Part shown: positions 8,891 to 17,072 of the stretch, in pieces
How the letters are laid out: each line of letters opens with the position of its first letter
Position numbering within the stretch: the first letter of the stretch is position 1
NCBI RefSeq assembly: GCF_003992255.1
Contig: NZ_RQVA01000017.1
Coordinates: forward strand, 1 to 42,941
Length of the DNA: 42,941 nt
Source of the DNA: F0422 sp003992255
GTDB taxonomy: Bacteria; Bacillota; Negativicutes; Veillonellales; Veillonellaceae
Reading direction: 5' to 3'
Program-made: the position numbers and the translations under genes
Notes under the pieces: model-generated
Databases searched by the model: none
The model's input: the letters and a program-made list of their open reading frames with translations, nothing else
Told to the model about the DNA's origin: nothing

Positions 8891-9382
8891 ATGGAAAAAG
8901 TATTAGATGTTGCTAATTATATAATTACTCGGTACAAATATGTCTCTGGTGTTACCATCGATGAACTGAAACTACATAAGCTTCTTTATTTTGTTCAAAG
9001 AGAAACAATTGCTATTACTGGATATCCTATGTTTAAGGAAGATTTAGAAGGGTGGAAGTATGGCCCTGTGAGCCCTGTAGTTCGCAATTATTTTACAGAT
9101 GAAGGGTTATCGTTTGTAGATGAAAAAGAATTAGCCAGTGAAAATCAATATATCGTTAATAATATCATACATCAATATGGGGGATTTGAATCGTGGAAGT
9201 TAAGTGATTTATCACATCAAGAATATTCATGGAAACAAGCACGTATAGGAGTAGCCCCATTAGAAAATGGTAATCACATAATAAAAATTGAAGACATATA
9301 TAAGGATGCTCAAAAGATTCGACCTTATGACTCAGTATACGATATGTATTATGATGAATTTGATGATGCGGAGGTTATGTGA
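8891..9382 (+). CDS. Panacea-domain (DUF4065, SocA-like) antitoxin
   Basis: This 163-residue protein has the Panacea/DUF4065 pattern: DVANYIITRYKYVSGVTIDELKLHKLLYFVQRE near the N-terminus, then EGWKYGPVSPVVRNYF. Panacea domains act as the variable-partner antitoxin of PanAT systems and neutralise unrelated toxins encoded next to them. The ribosome binding site AAAGGAGG is strong. The stop codon overlaps the start of the next gene, a PemK-like protein, giving antitoxin-then-toxin order with translational coupling. The antitoxin role is inferred from family and context. Confidence 0.8.
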   Translation: MEKVLDVANYIITRYKYVSGVTIDELKLHKLLYFVQRETIAITGYPMFKEDLEGWKYGPVSPVVRNYFTDEGLSFVDEKELASENQYIVNNIIHQYGGFESWKLSDLSHQEYSWKQARIGVAPLENGNHIIKIEDIYKDAQKIRPYDSVYDMYYDEFDDAEVM

Positions 9383-9756
9383 TGATTGGCGATTTTTGTT
9401 TAGCAATATTTCCGTATTATGACGTGAAACTTAGAAAAAATAAGTTTAAGTATCGCCCCAGCCTTGTCATAGCCGAGGCAGGACAAAATGATTGGGTTAC
9501 TTTACCTGTGTCAAAAGTTTCACATAGTAAATGTATTGATTTAGAATATGATGTAAGGTTAGTACCTACGGATTATCCATTGATGAATCTATCTTGTATC
9601 TCGTATATAAGATCGCATAAACAAACAGTGACTCATCATGCGGCTATTACAAAAATTATTGTTAATATAAAGAAAGAGTATCCCGAATTATATAAAATGG
9701 TGATAGACAAGGTTGAGAAGAAGTATAGAGAAAACATAGCTGAAGCTAGAGGATGA
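9382..9756 (+). CDS. PemK/MazF-like toxin candidate
   Basis: This 124-residue protein begins IGDFCLAIFPYYDVKLRKNKFKYRPSLVIA, followed by WVTLPVSKVS. This is the GD(x)vw..fP....k.RP.lVl opening of the PemK/MazF fold. MazF-type toxins are ribosome-independent endoribonucleases that cut mRNA. The ATG at 9382 is preferred over the GTG at 9379 because GAGG (9371-9374) is 7 nt from the ATG. The start codon overlaps the antitoxin stop codon (TGATG). The C-terminal part is divergent, so this could be a related non-nuclease partner. Confidence 0.65.
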   Translation: MIGDFCLAIFPYYDVKLRKNKFKYRPSLVIAEAGQNDWVTLPVSKVSHSKCIDLEYDVRLVPTDYPLMNLSCISYIRSHKQTVTHHAAITKIIVNIKKEYPELYKMVIDKVEKKYRENIAEARG

Positions 9757-9789
9757 GTGGTTTATTATATTTTATAAAGCTTGAATATA

Positions 9790-9840
9790 AAAAGGGGTTG
9801 TAACGAACATGTACAAGTACATTTCGATACAACTCCTTTT
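9790..9840 (+). terminator. Long imperfect hairpin after the toxin gene
   Basis: Positions 9790-9812 pair with 9817-9840 with only two or three mismatches or bulges, from AAAAGGGGTTG on the left to CAACTCCTTTT on the right. The run of T is within the stem rather than after it, and A-rich and T-rich ends make it near-symmetrical. It probably ends the toxin-antitoxin transcript. It could also be a small repeat element. Confidence 0.6.
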
Positions 9841-9926
9841 CATTCATACAAACTAAACAGAAACAGGGATGTAAAAAAATATCATTATACTTGGGAGAAT
9901 ATGAGAAAGGAAATATACATAGGCAT

Positions 9927-11921
9927 ATGAATATTTTAACCTTACAACAAATAGAAAAATCATATGGCACTCGGTTGCTATTTAAAGATGTCAATGTCAC
10001 CATTGCTTCGCACCATCGAATTGGTCTTATTGGAGTGAATGGAACGGGAAAGACCACGCTATTACAAGTCCTAGAAGGGACGGCAGAGCCAGATAAGGGC
10101 GATATCGAACGCAATGGAAAGGCCACGATTCATCGATTGGAACAAGATCCTTATATCGATGAGTCAGGGACGTTACTAGATAATGTCTTATTAGGAGAGC
10201 TCCCAAAGCTAACCTTAGTACGAGACTTTGAAAGAGCCTTGGAGGAGCCAGAGTCTCCAGCGTACATGAAACTGTTGGCACGAATGGATGAAGAAGAAGG
10301 TTGGATTGTAGAGCAAGAAGCGAAGATGATTCTAACCCGCTTAGGCTTTCACGATGTGTATGGACTAGCAAAGAATTTATCAGGCGGGCAGCGACGTCGG
10401 TTGGCGTTGGCAAGAGCCTTGGTGTACCCTTGTGACCTATTATTGCTGGATGAACCTACAAACCATTTGGATGAAGCCACCATTGAGTGGTTGGAATTGT
10501 ATTTGAAAGATAGAAAAGGGGCGGTGTTACTAAGTACGCACGATCGCTATTTCTTAGATGCCGTATGCAATACCATTTGGGAATTATCGAACCAAACCAT
10601 TTATGAATTTCAAGAAACGTATGAAACTTACGTATCGCTAAAAGAAGAACGAGAAGCACAATTAGATGCCATCGAGGAAAAAAGACGGAAACTGATTGCC
10701 AGTGAATTACAATGGGTGCGTCGTGGAGCGAAAGCCCGTACAACTAAGCAAAAAGCTCGATTGCAACGGTTTGAGCAATTGAAGGCAATGGAAAAACGAC
10801 AAAAAACAGGCACCGTAGATCCTATTGTACTAGCTTCTCGTTTAGGTAACACTATTTTTGATATAGAAAAAATATCCTTTTCCTACGATACAGGTCGCGA
10901 CGTGATTCGAGATTTTACGTATCATATGGTGCGCCATGATCGCATTGGCATCGTAGGTCCTAATGGCATTGGCAAGACCACATTGATGAAACTATTCCAA
11001 GGTGAGTTAACACCAACACAGGGAACAATGGGGCGAGGGGAAACCGTCAAGATTGGCTACTTTTCACAGACCCTCCCGGTATTTAAAGAAGACCAACGTG
11101 TGCTGGATTACATCCGAGAAAATCGTTCCTACTTGCACCTACCAGATGGCAGCTCTTTGAGCGCAGGACAATTGTTGGAACGCTTTTTATTTCCTCCCTC
11201 CCATCATGGGTTGCCTATCCGTAAACTGTCGGGTGGGGAGAAACGTAGATTGTTTTTGCTTCGCATTTTAATGGATGCACCCAATGTGCTCCTCTTAGAT
11301 GAACCGACCAATGATTTAGACATTCCTACCTTAGAAGTGTTAGAGGACTTTTTGGACTCCTACAGTGGCATCGTGATTACCGTATGCCATGATCGATACT
11401 TTTTGGACCGTGTGGTGGACAAGCTATTTGTATTCACTGGGGCAGGTCACATTGAGGTGTATCATGGGGGCTATTCCGACTATGAAGCGGATGAAACCAA
11501 GTCCATTGGTGGCGATACAAAACGAGGTGTGTTACGCCATGCTGTGGAAGTAGGCACCAACAGTACTGTTTCCAAATCACGCACGGATCATGAAAGTCAC
11601 AGCCTAAATACAGAGGATGGTACTGTAGATAGGGATATGACTGATCCGACACCTACTACTGAAAGTAATACCGTGGATAGGATAGGGCAAGATACAAATA
11701 TACCTAAAAAGAAACTGACCTTAGGTGAAGAGGCTGAGTTAGCACAGCTAGAACTTAGAATTTCTGAACTAGAAGGTTTGGTGAAAGCCTATGATGCGAT
11801 GATTGCGCAAGGTGGCAGTGATTATAGTGCTATTGAAAGTACGGTACGAGACCGTGAACAAGCAGTCGAAGAGCTAGAGATGAGTACATTGCGTTGGTTA
11901 GAACTAGAAGAGCGAAAGTAA
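9927..11921 (+). CDS. ABC-F family ATPase (Uup-like)
   Basis: This 664-residue soluble protein has two ABC ATPase domains and no membrane segment, typical of ABC-F factors that act on ribosomes. The first domain has Walker A GVNGTGKTT and LSGGQRRR. A charged linker (KLIASELQWVRRGAKARTTKQKAR) is the P-site tRNA interaction motif region. The second domain has GPNGIGKTT and LSGGEKRR. A low-complexity Ser/Thr/Asp spacer then leads to a C-terminal coiled coil (ELAQLELRISELEGLVKAYD), as in Uup-type proteins. The ATG at 9927 (MNILTLQQIEKSYG) matches the family start. An upstream TTG at 9891 has no ribosome binding site. The cellular target is not determined. Confidence 0.88.
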   Translation: MNILTLQQIEKSYGTRLLFKDVNVTIASHHRIGLIGVNGTGKTTLLQVLEGTAEPDKGDIERNGKATIHRLEQDPYIDESGTLLDNVLLGELPKLTLVRDFERALEEPESPAYMKLLARMDEEEGWIVEQEAKMILTRLGFHDVYGLAKNLSGGQRRRLALARALVYPCDLLLLDEPTNHLDEATIEWLELYLKDRKGAVLLSTHDRYFLDAVCNTIWELSNQTIYEFQETYETYVSLKEEREAQLDAIEEKRRKLIASELQWVRRGAKARTTKQKARLQRFEQLKAMEKRQKTGTVDPIVLASRLGNTIFDIEKISFSYDTGRDVIRDFTYHMVRHDRIGIVGPNGIGKTTLMKLFQGELTPTQGTMGRGETVKIGYFSQTLPVFKEDQRVLDYIRENRSYLHLPDGSSLSAGQLLERFLFPPSHHGLPIRKLSGGEKRRLFLLRILMDAPNVLLLDEPTNDLDIPTLEVLEDFLDSYSGIVITVCHDRYFLDRVVDKLFVFTGAGHIEVYHGGYSDYEADETKSIGGDTKRGVLRHAVEVGTNSTVSKSRTDHESHSLNTEDGTVDRDMTDPTPTTESNTVDRIGQDTNIPKKKLTLGEEAELAQLELRISELEGLVKAYDAMIAQGGSDYSAIESTVRDREQAVEELEMSTLRWLELEERK

Positions 11922-11941
11922 CAGTTCTTAATGGGTTAGCT

Positions 11942-11990
11942 ATATACTTTTCATACATTTATAAAAAGATTAACAAATGAAAAAGTATAT
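11942..11990 (+). terminator. AT-rich stem-loop after the ABC-F gene
   Basis: ATATACTTTTCAT and ATGAAAAAGTATAT form an imperfect 13-bp stem around a 23-nt AT-rich loop, 20 nt after the stop codon. No T-run follows, so it is a weak terminator candidate. Confidence 0.4.
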
Positions 11991-12013
11991 CCATTTTAAA
12001 AGACTTTTAAAAA

Positions 12014-12042
12014 TTTACAAATTGAATAATTTATGTTACGCT
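12014..12042 (+). promoter_or_regulatory. Promoter of ompM gene 1
   Basis: TTTACA (12014-12019), a 17-bp spacer and TACGCT (12037-12042). Transcription from here would give a leader of about 140 nt, similar to the other four ompM genes. Confidence 0.5.
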
Positions 12043-12094
12043 TGTCACAAGAGTAGAGAATGATAGTGATTGTTGATACTTTGCCGTGTCAAGA

Positions 12095-12113
12095 GAGGTA
12101 ACATGGATACTCC
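12095..12113 (+). promoter_or_regulatory. Conserved ompM leader motif, copy 1
   Basis: GAGGTAACATGGATACTCC lies 94 nt before the start codon, inside the predicted leader RNA. It agrees with the other four copies at GAGG-AAC--GGA-ACTC. GAG and CTC at its ends can pair around a 12-nt loop. Confidence 0.7.
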
Positions 12114-12118
12114 CAATG

Positions 12119-12171
12119 CATAGGCTAGTGTCGATACGTATCAGAACTACTCAATCTATGGTTTCTTTTTT
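12119..12171 (+). terminator. Terminator-like hairpin in the ompM gene 1 leader
   Basis: CATAG (12119-12123) pairs with CTATG (12156-12160). Inner helices TAGT/ACTA and GAT/ATC follow, and then GTTTCTTTTTT. It sits between the conserved motif and the AAGGAG ribosome binding site, so it could stop transcription before the gene. Confidence 0.5.
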
Positions 12172-12188
12172 AGAAAAGGAGTAGTATC

Positions 12189-13847
12189 ATGAAAAAACAT
12201 TTAGCAGTATTAGCAGCAACAGCAGTATTGGGTGTGACTTCAGCATTTGCAGCAAATCCTTTCTCTGATGTGACACCACAAGATTGGGCGTACCAAGCCG
12301 TAGCTCAATTAGCATCCCAAGGTATCGTGAATGGTTACCCAGATGGCACATTCCAAGGACAAAACAACATCACTCGTTATGAAATGGCTCAAATGGTTGC
12401 AAAAGCAATGACTCGTCAAGGTCAAGTTGACGCTGAACAAAATGCGATTATCAACCGCTTAGCTAACGAATTCTCCGCTGAATTGAACAACTTAGGCGTA
12501 CGTGTTTCCACATTGGAAAACAAAGTAGGCAACTTTAAATTCACTGGTGATGCTCGTTTGCGTTATAGACAATTAGATGGGGACGTATATAAAATTGCAG
12601 TTCGCGATGGTGCTGGCTTAAAAGGTGAAGCATTAGATAAAGAAAAAGAAGCGGTACGTGCAAACTATAAAGTAATTAAAGATCATGAAGCTAATTTAGC
12701 AACGGCAGAAAAAGAACTTAAAGATGCTAAAGATGCCTTGGCGAAAGCCACTGAGACAGATAAAAAAGAGAAAACTGAAAAAGTAGCAGCAGCAGAAAAA
12801 AAATTAGCTGACGAAACTATGGCATTAGATAAAGCTACTACTGGTTTATTCAAAAATGCAAGTATGCTAGATCGTTCTAAATTCGACTACCGTGCACGTA
12901 TCAACTTTGATGCCACAGTAAACAAAGATACAAAAGCAGGTATCCGTGTAGTAGCAGCCGATAAAGAATTTGGTAGTGCAGATAGTACAAATGTAACAGT
13001 AGATACTGCATACGTACAACATAACTTCGGTAAATATGCTACTGTAACTGCTGGTCGTCATGATGTTGCGTTTGGTGCAGGTATGACATATGATGATACA
13101 TTCGATGGTGTAACTGCTACAGTAGGTACAGATGCGTTGAATGCAGGTATTACATATGGTTATGCAGCAGGTTTAGGATTTAATGCTGTCAAAGGTATGA
13201 CTTCTGAAGTAGTTGCAAAAGGTGCAGACAAAAAAGAAACTGTGATGCATCCAGCACAACGTTTCACAGCATCCATTATGGGTGAGGACGGTAAAGCAAG
13301 CCCTGAATTAACTGTACTACAATTAAATGGTAAAGTGGGCCCTGTGAATGTGGGTGGTTACTATGCAAAAGTAAACGGTCATCAAATAGATGCTATGTTA
13401 GAAGGACAAGCAAATGTATTAGGTGCTTTCGTTGGTGTTCCAATGGAAGATCGTCCAACAGTAGGTGATAGCCTTGATTCTTATGGATTCCATGCAGATG
13501 CTATGTTAGGTAAAGATGTAAAAGTAGAAGGCGAATTTGCTCGATTCAAAGACATTAAACATTCTAATGCTTGGGCAGCGGGCTTATCCTATGGTCATTA
13601 CAACATGGCTAAAGCAGGTACATGGATGACGAAAGTACAATACTTTAACTATGATAGCTATGCACCAATCTTCTCTACAACATTCGTAACACCATTCACT
13701 CAAAACTATAAAGCTTGGATGGTAAGTGGTAAATATGCGATTGCTAACAATGTTGGTTTAGCTGCGTATGCAACAATTGATTCCAAAGACAAACAAGGTC
13801 ATGAAGTACCTAACTTTGTTCGCACAGAAATCAACTACAAATTCTAA
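12189..13847 (+). CDS. ompM: OmpM-type SLH porin with coiled-coil insertion
   Basis: OmpM proteins anchor the outer membrane to peptidoglycan and form channels. Residues 1-22 are a signal peptide (MKKHLAVLAATAVLGVTSAFA). Residues 23-85 form an SLH domain (FSDVTPQDWAYQAVAQLASQGIVNGYPDGTF). A short coiled coil (AELNNLGVRVSTLENKVG) follows, then a beta-barrel starting FKFTGDARLRY and ending EINYKF. In this family the SLH domain binds polyamine-modified peptidoglycan. Uniquely among the five copies, residues about 133-227 form a Lys/Glu/Ala-rich helical insertion just after the first strand. The protein has 552 residues against 408-451 for the others. It is monocistronic with its own leader and terminator. 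Confidence 0.93.
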   Translation: MKKHLAVLAATAVLGVTSAFAANPFSDVTPQDWAYQAVAQLASQGIVNGYPDGTFQGQNNITRYEMAQMVAKAMTRQGQVDAEQNAIINRLANEFSAELNNLGVRVSTLENKVGNFKFTGDARLRYRQLDGDVYKIAVRDGAGLKGEALDKEKEAVRANYKVIKDHEANLATAEKELKDAKDALAKATETDKKEKTEKVAAAEKKLADETMALDKATTGLFKNASMLDRSKFDYRARINFDATVNKDTKAGIRVVAADKEFGSADSTNVTVDTAYVQHNFGKYATVTAGRHDVAFGAGMTYDDTFDGVTATVGTDALNAGITYGYAAGLGFNAVKGMTSEVVAKGADKKETVMHPAQRFTASIMGEDGKASPELTVLQLNGKVGPVNVGGYYAKVNGHQIDAMLEGQANVLGAFVGVPMEDRPTVGDSLDSYGFHADAMLGKDVKVEGEFARFKDIKHSNAWAAGLSYGHYNMAKAGTWMTKVQYFNYDSYAPIFSTTFVTPFTQNYKAWMVSGKYAIANNVGLAAYATIDSKDKQGHEVPNFVRTEINYKF

Positions 13848-13867
13848 GGCGGTAGTGGATCAAAAAA

Positions 13868-13894
13868 AAGAACTCCTTCGGGGGTTCTTTTTTT
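13868..13894 (+). terminator. Terminator of ompM gene 1
   Basis: AAGAACTCC-TTCG-GGGGTTCTT followed by a T-run. The UUCG-loop sequence is nearly the same after all five ompM genes. Confidence 0.95.
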
Positions 13895-13972
13895 GCTTTA
13901 CATAGGATAAAGAATTGATAGGAACCCTATGTATAACAAGGACTGTATGATATAGAAAAAGTTAAATATTAT

Positions 13973-14001
13973 TTGCAATTCATTAGATAGTATGGTACCA
14001 T
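13973..14001 (+). promoter_or_regulatory. Promoter of ompM gene 2
   Basis: TTGCAA (13973-13978), a 17-bp spacer and TACCAT (13996-14001), preceded by TGG as an extended -10. The segment TATGGTA is shared with the ompM gene 3 promoter. About 15 bp on lies GTGGATATAGTAAAGGTATTG (14017-14037), which also recurs in gene 3. Confidence 0.5.
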
Positions 14002-14060
14002 AAAATAAATATCTAGGTGGATATAGTAAAGGTATTGGTGAAATCAAAGTTGAACAAAAA

Positions 14061-14079
14061 GAGGAAACATGGACACTCT
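14061..14079 (+). promoter_or_regulatory. Conserved ompM leader motif, copy 2
   Basis: GAGGAAACATGGACACTCT lies 107 nt before the start codon. Here the closing helix extends to AAGAG/CTCTT. The extra pairs differ from those of copies 3-5, which suggests compensatory change. Confidence 0.75.
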
Positions 14080-14099
14080 TATATAACTCGATGAGAAAG

Positions 14100-14144
14100 T
14101 AACCAATATCATTAGTCTATCCTAGGGATATTAGGTTATTTTTT
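14100..14144 (+). terminator. Terminator-like hairpin in the ompM gene 2 leader
   Basis: TAACCAATATC (14100-14110) pairs with GATATTAGGTTA (14127-14138), giving 11 bp with one bulge and an inner TAG/CTA helix. TTTTTT and further T follow. It ends a few bases before the GAGAGGT ribosome binding site. It has the form of an intrinsic terminator but lies upstream of the gene. Confidence 0.7.
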
Positions 14145-14167
14145 ATTTTCATTGAGAGGTAATTATC

Positions 14168-15424
14168 ATGAAAAAACATTTAGCAGTACTTGCAGCAACA
14201 GCAGTATTGGGTGTGACTTCTGCATTCGCAGCTAACCCATTCTCTGACGTAACTCCACAAGATTGGGCGTACCAAGCAGTAGCTCAATTAGCTTCCCAAG
14301 GTATCGTTAACGGCTATCCAGATGGAACTTTCCAAGGTCAAAACAACATCACTCGTTTCGAAATGGCTCAAATGGTAGCAAAAGCTATGACTCGTCAAGG
14401 TCAAGTTGACGCTGAACAAAATGCTATCATCAACCGTTTAGCTAACGAATTCTCCGCTGAGTTGAACAACTTAGGCGTACGTGTTTCCACATTGGAAAAC
14501 AAAGTAGGTAACTTTGCATTCACTGGTGATGCTCGTCTTCGTTACCAAGGTTCTCATACAGAAGAAAATCTTTATGTAAATGAAGAAGACAGCACATCTC
14601 CTAAACGTTCTAAATTCGACTACCGTGCGCGTGTACAATTCGAAGCAACTGTAAATGACAATACTAAAGCAGTAGTTCGTCTAGCAGCTGGTGATAAAGA
14701 ATTTGGTGCAGCAGGCAACCCTGAAACAACTGTAGATCAAGTATATGTTCAACATAACTTCGGTAAATATGCTACAGCTACAGTAGGTCGCCAAGATTTA
14801 GTAATCGGTAGCGGTCTTACATATGATGGAGCATTTGAAGGTGCACAAGCTACTGTTGGTAAAGATCACTTAAATGCAACTGTTGCATACGGTCATATGC
14901 TTGATGGCGATTTAGATGAAGCAGTATTAGGCGAAGGTAAAACTCCTGAAGTAACTACATACCAAGTTAACGCTAAATTAGGTAAATACGTAGATACTAA
15001 AGCATATTATGTAAACTATCATGGTGACTTGTCCGAAAACTATTTCGGTGCTGCTGTAGATACAAAATTCGGCCCACACAACAAAGTTTGGGTTGGTGGC
15101 GAATACGCTCGTTTTGAAAGCCGCGGGGAAGCAGGTGAAGGTTGGACTGCAGGCGTTGGTTATGGCACATATGACATCGCTAAACCAGGCACTTGGGGTG
15201 TGAAAGCTCAATACTTCCGTTTAGGCGAAGAGTCTGTAGCAACAGCTCCAACATGGAACTTACCTGCAATTTCCACATATGATTTCCGTGGTTGGTTAGG
15301 TACTGTAGACTACGCAGTAGCTAAAAACGTAGGTTTAACATTAAACGCACAATTACGTGGTAAAAACTTAGATGGTTATGAATTACCAGATTACTACCGT
15401 GCAGAATTAAACTACAAATTCTAA
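14168..15424 (+). CDS. ompM: OmpM-type SLH porin, second copy
   Basis: A 418-residue outer-membrane protein with the same signal peptide, SLH domain and short coiled coil as the first copy; the N-terminal ~115 residues are nearly identical. The barrel differs. After FAFTGDARLRYQ come strands such as SKFDYRARVQFEATVNDNTKAVVRL and HNFGKYATATVGRQDLVIG, ending RAELNYKF. The surface-loop regions are where it departs most from its neighbours. Its role is a porin and outer-membrane tether. The ribosome binding site is GAGAGGT. The gene has its own promoter, leader and terminator. Confidence 0.93.
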   Translation: MKKHLAVLAATAVLGVTSAFAANPFSDVTPQDWAYQAVAQLASQGIVNGYPDGTFQGQNNITRFEMAQMVAKAMTRQGQVDAEQNAIINRLANEFSAELNNLGVRVSTLENKVGNFAFTGDARLRYQGSHTEENLYVNEEDSTSPKRSKFDYRARVQFEATVNDNTKAVVRLAAGDKEFGAAGNPETTVDQVYVQHNFGKYATATVGRQDLVIGSGLTYDGAFEGAQATVGKDHLNATVAYGHMLDGDLDEAVLGEGKTPEVTTYQVNAKLGKYVDTKAYYVNYHGDLSENYFGAAVDTKFGPHNKVWVGGEYARFESRGEAGEGWTAGVGYGTYDIAKPGTWGVKAQYFRLGEESVATAPTWNLPAISTYDFRGWLGTVDYAVAKNVGLTLNAQLRGKNLDGYELPDYYRAELNYKF

Positions 15425-15441
15425 TCTTAGAATGACTATAG

Positions 15442-15470
15442 AAAAGAACTCCTTCGGGGGTTCTTTTTTT
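15442..15470 (+). terminator. Terminator of ompM gene 2
   Basis: AAAAGAACTCC-TTCG-GGGGTTCTTTT followed by T, the shared ompM terminator. The next promoter begins only 8 bp after it. Confidence 0.95.
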
Positions 15471-15477
15471 GTGTTAT

Positions 15478-15507
15478 TTGCAATAATAAGATGTTTTATG
15501 GTAATAT
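15478..15507 (+). promoter_or_regulatory. Promoter of ompM gene 3
   Basis: TTGCAA (15478-15483), an 18-bp spacer and TAATAT (15502-15507) with TGG just before it as an extended -10. The box GTGGATATATTAAGGTATTG (15521-15540) recurs from gene 2 and would lie near the 5' end of the transcript. Confidence 0.6.
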
Positions 15508-15565
15508 AGAGATAATCCAGGTGGATATATTAAGGTATTGTAGAATTTCAAAACTATATAGATGT

Positions 15566-15584
15566 GAGGAAACAAGGATACTCC
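15566..15584 (+). promoter_or_regulatory. Conserved ompM leader motif, copy 3
   Basis: GAGGAAACAAGGATACTCC lies 105 nt before the start codon. TG-GAG can pair with CTC-CA, with one bulged base, around the loop. Confidence 0.75.
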
Positions 15585-15606
15585 ATTGAAAGATTGTTAG
15601 AAAGAA

Positions 15607-15647
15607 TGCACGACCAAGATTGACACTTGGGTTACGTGTATTTTTTT
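15607..15647 (+). terminator. Terminator-like hairpin in the ompM gene 3 leader
   Basis: TGCACG/CGTGTA (15607-15612/15635-15640) and inner CCAAG/CTTGG (15614-15618/15626-15630) form a two-part stem followed by seven T. It lies just before the GAGAGGT ribosome binding site. Confidence 0.7.
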
Positions 15648-15670
15648 ATTTTCATTGAGAGGTAATTATC

Positions 15671-17026
15671 ATGAAAAAACATTTAGCAGTATTGGCAGCA
15701 ACAGCTGTATTGGGCGTGACTTCTGCATTCGCAGCTAACCCATTCTCCGATGTAACTCCACAAGATTGGGCATACCAAGCAGTAGCTCAATTGGCTTCCC
15801 AAGGTATCGTTAACGGTTACCCAGATGGAACTTTCCAAGGTCAAAACAACATCACTCGTTTCGAAATGGCTCAAATGGTAGCAAAAGCTATGACTCGTCA
15901 AGGTCAAGTTGACGCTGAACAAAACGCTGTGATCAACCGTTTAGCTAATGAATTCTCCGCTGAGTTGAACAGCTTAGGCGTACGTGTTTCCACATTGGAA
16001 AACAAAGTAGGCAACTTCAAATTCACTGGTGATGCTCGTTTACGTTACACTGGTAATGATACAGACACATATACTTATAAATTAGATAAAGAGGGCAATG
16101 AGGCAATTACGCCAAATAATAAATCTAATTTTGACTACCGTGGCCGTGTACAATTCGAAGCAACTGTAAACGATAACACAAAAGCAGTAGTACGTGTAGC
16201 AGCTAGCAAAGAATTTGGTGCAGCAGGAAGCCCTTCTACATCTATCGATCGTGTATATGTACAACACAATTTTGGTAAATATGCAACAACTACAGTAGGT
16301 CGTCAAGACTTATTTATCGGCAATGGCTTAACTTATGATAGCGACTTTGAAGGTGCTGCAGTAAAGTTTGGTAAAGATACATTGAATGCATCCGTAGCAT
16401 ATGGTTATGCAACTGATATGGCATTCAAAATGGTAGCTGGGAATGAAACTGATACTATCGTTACAAAAGCTCCTTTGTTCAACGAAGAACAAAAAGATAA
16501 TGCACAATTAGTAGTTTTCCAAGTAAACGGTAAACTAGGTAAAGATGTAAAAGCAGGTGCGTTCTATACTAGAGTAGGAGCTACTGATGCAACTGAAGCG
16601 TTCTCTCGTACAGTGTTAGCTCCAGTAGGTACAGCACTTAAAGATAAATCTTTAGACTTCTATGGCGTACATGCAAATGCTAAATTAGGATCTAAAGTAG
16701 CTGTTGATGGCGAATTTGCAAAATTCAGAGAAATTAAACATTCTAATGCTTGGACTGCAGGTGTTACATATGGTAACTACAATATGAAAAAACAAGGTAC
16801 TTGGTCCTTGAAAGCGCAATACACTAGCTTAGGTGAATTTGCACCGGTATTTGCTTCTACTTACTGGGCTCCAGCTAACCAAAACTTAAAAACTTGGTCT
16901 GTACAAGGTAAATATGCAGTAGCTGACAATGTTGGTTTAGCAGCATACACTACTATCGATGCAAAAGATCAAGAAGGTAACAAAGTTTCCAACTTCTATC
17001 GTGCAGATCTTAACTACAAATTCTAA
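15671..17026 (+). CDS. ompM: OmpM-type SLH porin, third copy
   Basis: A 451-residue member with the shared signal peptide, SLH domain and coiled-coil spacer, then a barrel starting FKFTGDARLRYTG and ending RADLNYKF. Its C-terminal half (EFAKFREIKHSNAWTAGVTYGNYNM, FAPVFASTYWAP) resembles the first copy (EFARFKDIKHSNAWAAGLSYGHYNM, YAPIFSTTFVTP) more than the second or fourth. This points to recombination or an older duplication pairing copies 1 and 3. The function is an outer-membrane porin and tether. It has its own promoter, leader and terminator. Confidence 0.93.
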   Translation: MKKHLAVLAATAVLGVTSAFAANPFSDVTPQDWAYQAVAQLASQGIVNGYPDGTFQGQNNITRFEMAQMVAKAMTRQGQVDAEQNAVINRLANEFSAELNSLGVRVSTLENKVGNFKFTGDARLRYTGNDTDTYTYKLDKEGNEAITPNNKSNFDYRGRVQFEATVNDNTKAVVRVAASKEFGAAGSPSTSIDRVYVQHNFGKYATTTVGRQDLFIGNGLTYDSDFEGAAVKFGKDTLNASVAYGYATDMAFKMVAGNETDTIVTKAPLFNEEQKDNAQLVVFQVNGKLGKDVKAGAFYTRVGATDATEAFSRTVLAPVGTALKDKSLDFYGVHANAKLGSKVAVDGEFAKFREIKHSNAWTAGVTYGNYNMKKQGTWSLKAQYTSLGEFAPVFASTYWAPANQNLKTWSVQGKYAVADNVGLAAYTTIDAKDQEGNKVSNFYRADLNYKF

Positions 17027-17042
17027 TTGGATAGTGTATATG

Positions 17043-17072
17043 AAAAAGAACTCCTTCGGGGGTTCTTTTTTT
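17043..17072 (+). terminator. Terminator of ompM gene 3
   Basis: Shared ompM terminator AAAAAGAACTCC-TTCG-GGGGTTCTTTTTTT. Confidence 0.95.

Noticed and set aside
10027..10852. Reverse-strand open frames of 70-130 codons across the ABC-F gene
   Set aside because: The forward frame encodes a full two-domain ABC-F protein with all motifs. The reverse frames lack starts with ribosome binding sites and show no domain.
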